Positions 61,335-64,000 of a stretch of DNA of 64,000 nucleotides are shown here, piece by piece. The stretch is from Solitalea canadensis DSM 3403 (lineage in GTDB: Bacteria; Bacteroidota; Bacteroidia; Sphingobacteriales; Sphingobacteriaceae). The stretch covers positions 2,306,669 through 2,370,668 of the forward strand of contig NC_017770.1 of the NCBI RefSeq assembly GCF_000242635.2, read 5' to 3'. A program made the translations under genes and the position numbers. The stretch's first letter is position 1. Each line of letters opens with the position of its first letter. The notes beneath the pieces were generated by a model. The model did no database searches. It saw nothing but the letters and a program-made list of their open reading frames with translations, and was not told the DNA's origin.

Positions 61335-62312
61335 ATGTTAGTCGATAAATTCGGACGAAAAATAAACTATGTAAGAATTGCCGTTACAGACCGTTGTAAT
61401 TTGCGATGTAGTTACTGTATGCCCGAAAATCAGCATTTTTTGGAAAGAGAGAATCTTTTAACTTATGAAGAAATAAGTTATTTGCTTAATATACTATCCC
61501 GTGAAGGAGTAAATAAGGTTAGAATTACCGGTGGAGAGCCTTTTGTTAGAAAGGATATTTCCTTCCTTTTGAAAGAGATTGCTAAAATTGATTCGATCGA
61601 AAAGCTAACTATAACCACCAATGGTGTATTAACCTCTTCCTACATTAACGAGTTAAAAGATGCCCATATTAAACAGCTTAATCTCAGCTTAGATACATTA
61701 AACAGAGACAAATTTCTTTTGTTAACTAAGCGCGACGAGTTTGAGGCAGTGCAAACATCTTTTCACTCATTAGTGAAGAATAATTTTTTAGTTAAACTGA
61801 ACATGGTGGTAATGGATGAGTTTAACACAAACGAGATTTACGACTTTGTTGAACTAACCAGAAACTTGCCGATAAGTGTTCGATTTATTGAAGAAATGCC
61901 TTTTAATGGTCAGGGGAATTCATATTCGGGCATTAAATGGAATTATCAAACGATTGTTTCTCACATACGGGAAAAATATCATCTTCGCAAGCTCCAGGAC
62001 CCGACAAACGCGATTGCCTTGCATTATAAGATCAACAATTTTGCCGGCAATATTGCTGTGATTCCGGCCTACTCAAGAACGTTATGCGGAACATGTAATC
62101 GCTTAAGAATTACTGCTACTGGAGATCTTAAATTGTGCTTATATGGCGACCCTGTTTTAAATGTCCGCGATCTTCTTCGGTCCGGAATCAGTGAAGAAAA
62201 CTTGATTAAGACCATTCAAAATGCTGTACTTAATAAACCTTTAAACGGGTTCGAAGCAGAGAAACAAAAAACATCCTCCTTCCATGAAAGTATGTCAATA
62301 ATTGGAGGATAA
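61335..62312 (+). CDS. moaA: GTP 3',8-cyclase MoaA (radical SAM)
   Basis: 325 aa. N-terminal radical-SAM motif CNLRCSYCMPE; ITGGEPFVRKD; C-terminal second cluster CGTCNRLRITATGDLKLCLY. The usual terminal Gly-Gly appears as IIGG. Catalyses GTP to 3',8-cyclo-H2GTP, working with MoaC. It ends the plus-strand operon that starts with the cytochrome b gene. Confidence 0.96.
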   Translation: MLVDKFGRKINYVRIAVTDRCNLRCSYCMPENQHFLERENLLTYEEISYLLNILSREGVNKVRITGGEPFVRKDISFLLKEIAKIDSIEKLTITTNGVLTSSYINELKDAHIKQLNLSLDTLNRDKFLLLTKRDEFEAVQTSFHSLVKNNFLVKLNMVVMDEFNTNEIYDFVELTRNLPISVRFIEEMPFNGQGNSYSGIKWNYQTIVSHIREKYHLRKLQDPTNAIALHYKINNFAGNIAVIPAYSRTLCGTCNRLRITATGDLKLCLYGDPVLNVRDLLRSGISEENLIKTIQNAVLNKPLNGFEAEKQKTSSFHESMSIIGG

Positions 62313-62340
62313 AAAAAGTCCTTGCTTAATGGCAAGGACT
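62311..62340 (-). terminator. Terminator between moaA and the hypothetical gene
   Basis: AGTCCTTGC and GCAAGGACT form a perfect 9-bp stem around a 6-nt loop; the T7 run is on the minus strand, so it mainly ends the leftward gene, while also following moaA. Confidence 0.9.
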
Positions 62341-62368
62341 CCTATATTGTCTGTAAAGAACCACAAAA

Positions 62369-63070
62369 CTACATGATCGTTTCCTGCGATTCTTGTTGAG
62401 CCTTAAATTTATACCCAATCAATTTACCTGTTTGATAACCAGAGTTTGCAAACTCAAGCTGCTTTTGAATTAAAGTAATTTCATCCACTTCATTAAATGG
62501 CGGAACCTGTAATTCAAACTCGAAACAATAGTTGATGGCAATTTTAATGATCTGGCTAATATTCTCATCTGTTATTTCCTCTTTCACCAAATTGTCAAAC
62601 AAGAATCCTAACTGACTTTTACCTTCCGTATAAAAATGACGTTCTTTATTTACAAACACTCGTCCAAGTAAATACCCAATATCATTTATCCGGTTATATT
62701 TTAATGAATCTGATAAAAAATTGTGAATGTGAATAATGCCACAATAAGATCTCGACCTATCCTCTTTCACATAATTACTTTTGAAAATCGGATGCTCAAG
62801 CGGGAAGGTAAAAATGTTGGTGTGCATAGTAAACACCAACACGTCCCCACCGAAACGAATTCTACATTCAAACTTACTTACATCAACATATTCAATCTCA
62901 ACACTAGGGTCAATATTTTTAAAGTCATCAGCCATCGCATGCGCCAAATCCTTTAATTGAGCTTTAAACTGTTGAAAAACGGAACAAGTTGTTCTGTATA
63001 TCTCTTGCTTAATGGATGAATGATTTTTCAGTCCATTTAATATCTGTTGATAATTTTCGTCCTTTTCCAT
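62369..63070 (-). CDS. Conserved hypothetical protein
   Basis: 233 aa from ATG 63070 (MEKDENYQQI); an in-frame extension upstream to 63118 is encoded by a word repeat. A soluble mixed alpha/beta protein with VEIEYVDVSKFECRIRFGGDVLVFTMHTN and INDIGYLLGRVFVNKERHFYTEGKSQLGFL as the most conserved-looking stretches. No domain recognised. It is monocistronic with its own terminator. Confidence 0.75.
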   Translation of the reverse strand: MEKDENYQQILNGLKNHSSIKQEIYRTTCSVFQQFKAQLKDLAHAMADDFKNIDPSVEIEYVDVSKFECRIRFGGDVLVFTMHTNIFTFPLEHPIFKSNYVKEDRSRSYCGIIHIHNFLSDSLKYNRINDIGYLLGRVFVNKERHFYTEGKSQLGFLFDNLVKEEITDENISQIIKIAINYCFEFELQVPPFNEVDEITLIQKQLEFANSGYQTGKLIGYKFKAQQESQETIM

Positions 63071-63208
63071 TGATTTAGATATGTGATTTGAGATGTGAGA
63101 TAGGAGACAACTTTTCAAAATCTTTAGTTAATCTTCAAAACTCTAAACGATAAGGAGACAAGAGAAGTATCTTTCTCAAATCTCATATCCCATATCTCAC
63201 ATCTAAAA
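63071..63208. repeat. Inverted heptamer pair (GATNTGA type)
   Basis: Left arm gatatgt-gatttga-gatgtga-gatagga (63078-63105), right arm caaatct-catatcc-catatct-cacatct (63178-63205) in the opposite sense. It fills the gap between proS and the hypothetical gene, both leftward. Confidence 0.75.
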
Positions 63209-63209
63209 A

Positions 63210-64000
63210 TTAATACGCTATTGCAAACAATACACGTTGTGTAGATGGATTACCGGTTAAGATACATTTACCATCTTCCAAAGGGTTATCCAAAGGAATA
63301 CAACGAATAGTAGCTTTTGTTTCTTCCTTAATACGTTGCTCGGTTTCGTCAGTTCCATCCCAATGAGCGGAAACAAAACCAGCTTTAGTTTCGAGTACTT
63401 TTTTAAACTCTTCGTAAGTATCTACTTTTGTGATATTATCGCCACGGAAAGCCTGTGCTTTTTTATAAATATTATCCTGAATCTCTTCCAATAAGTTTTC
63501 AATCTTATTAGCAAGATCATTCATCTGCAATACCATTTTTTCCTTAGTGTCGCGACGAGCAACTTCCACCGTTTGATTTTCAAGATCACGTGCGCCAATT
63601 GCGATGCGTACCGGAACTCCTTTTAACTCCCACTCCGCAAACTTAAAGCCCGGACGTTGTGTATCACGGTTATCATATTTAACCGAAATGCCTTTTGCTT
63701 CCAGTTCTTTTTTAAGACTGTTTACAACAGCTGAAATTTTATCAGCTTCTTCATCGCTTTTATAGATTGGCACCACAACTACCTGTATTGGCGCTAATTT
63801 TGGAGGAAGCACCAAACCGTCGTCATCAGAATGAGCCATTACCAACGCACCCATTAAACGGGTTGAAACCCCCCATGAGGTAGCCCAAACATAGTCTAAT
63901 TTACCATCCTTACCAGTAAACTTAACATCAAATGCTTTAGCAAAATTTTGTCCCAAGAAGTGTGATGTACCAGCTTGTAATGCTTTACCATCCTGCATTA
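63210..64000 (-). CDS. proS: Prolyl-tRNA synthetase, C-terminal part (gene continues beyond the window)
   Basis: 262 aa visible. Class II synthetase motif region [24 protein letters not shown] and motif 3 [29 protein letters not shown], then the anticodon-binding domain ([10 protein letters not shown]) and the C-terminal zinc-like domain of the archaeal/eukaryote-type ProS (ending [19 protein letters not shown]). Housekeeping gene; the N-terminal half lies to the right of the window edge. Confidence 0.95.
   Translation of the reverse strand, partial: MQDGKALQAGTSHFLGQNFAKAFDVKFTGKDGKLDYVWATSWGVSTRLMGALVMAHSDDDGLVLPPKLAPIQVVVVPIYKSDEEADKISAVVNSLKKELEAKGISVKYDNRDTQRPGFKFAEWELKGVPVRIAIGARDLENQTVEVARRDTKEKMVLQMNDLANKIENLLEEIQDNIYKKAQAFRGDNITKVDTYEEFKKVLETKAGFVSAHWDGTDETEQRIKEETKATIRCIPLDNPLEDGKCILTGNPSTQRVLFAIAY

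Noticed and set aside
1..64000. tRNA, rRNA, tmRNA or prophage genes
   Set aside because: No cloverleaf-like segments, rRNA-like tracts, integrase, transposase or phage structural genes were recognised by eye.

Overview
The window looks like a chromosomal segment of a low-GC Bacteroidota, most likely Sphingobacteriaceae-like (Pedobacter/Solitalea type). The pointers are a Bat aerotolerance operon, lipoproteins with short SxxC lipoboxes, mostly absent Shine-Dalgarno sequences, mobile mystery proteins A/B and a NarK/NirBD/fused nitrate reductase cluster of Bacteroidota type. The genus is inference only. I saw no rRNA, tRNA or CRISPR array.

Region 1 (1-11.7 kb) is ordinary chromosome: BatB/BatC fusion, BatD and MoxR; an L,D-transpeptidase; DUF1398; a DUF1634 + TauE/SafE pair; an Omp85-like outer-membrane protein; an SRPBCC protein; a type I sulfatase; YegP. 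Region 2 (11.8-27.6 kb) is an accessory island almost entirely on the minus strand: a HipA-like kinase/DUF3037 pair, a tripartite HipB-HipS-HipT toxin-antitoxin locus with three evenly spaced operators, a Fic protein with its own operator array, a GNAT enzyme, a complete type I restriction-modification system (hsdM, hsdS, hsdR) interleaved with three RhuM-type genes in different states of decay and a four-helix-bundle gene, mobile mystery proteins A and B (B frameshifted), and a DUF3987 relic that abuts the 3' end of mnmE. Region 3 (27.6-34.7 kb) is chromosome again: mnmE, a YdeI/DUF1905 protein, a DUF2400 protein, ybaB, a cystathionine gamma-synthase-type enzyme and two tandem paralogous lipoproteins.

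Region 4 (34.7-62.3 kb) is a large nitrate and molybdenum-cofactor island. A Crp/Fnr regulator with an N-terminal four-cysteine motif precedes moaC and mobA. On the minus strand lie nirB, nirD, a porin, narK, a self-contained nitrate reductase carrying its own FAD/NAD(P) and [2Fe-2S] modules, and a translationally coupled, siroheme-less nitrite-reductase-like protein ending in rubredoxin. cobA (siroheme) is divergent from nirB. A second minus-strand operon holds two NarK-type transporters, moeB-rhodanese, a TauE-like permease, moaD, moaE and moeA. Divergent from it is a plus-strand operon for a cytochrome b, a second molybdopterin oxidoreductase, a four-cluster ferredoxin, a Tat-signal Rieske protein and a small membrane protein, followed by moaA. 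Together these suggest nitrate uptake, NAD(P)H-linked assimilation through nitrite to ammonium, and a separate, probably quinol-linked molybdoenzyme. The window ends with a conserved hypothetical gene and the C-terminal half of proS.

Throughout the window, intergenic gaps carry inverted pairs of degenerate tandem words, most with a strict 7-nt period although the word differs from locus to locus. One such pair brackets the four-helix-bundle (23S rRNA intervening-sequence-type) gene inside the hsd operon, at the point where the upstream rhuM gene is cut short. This is the most unusual structure I found.
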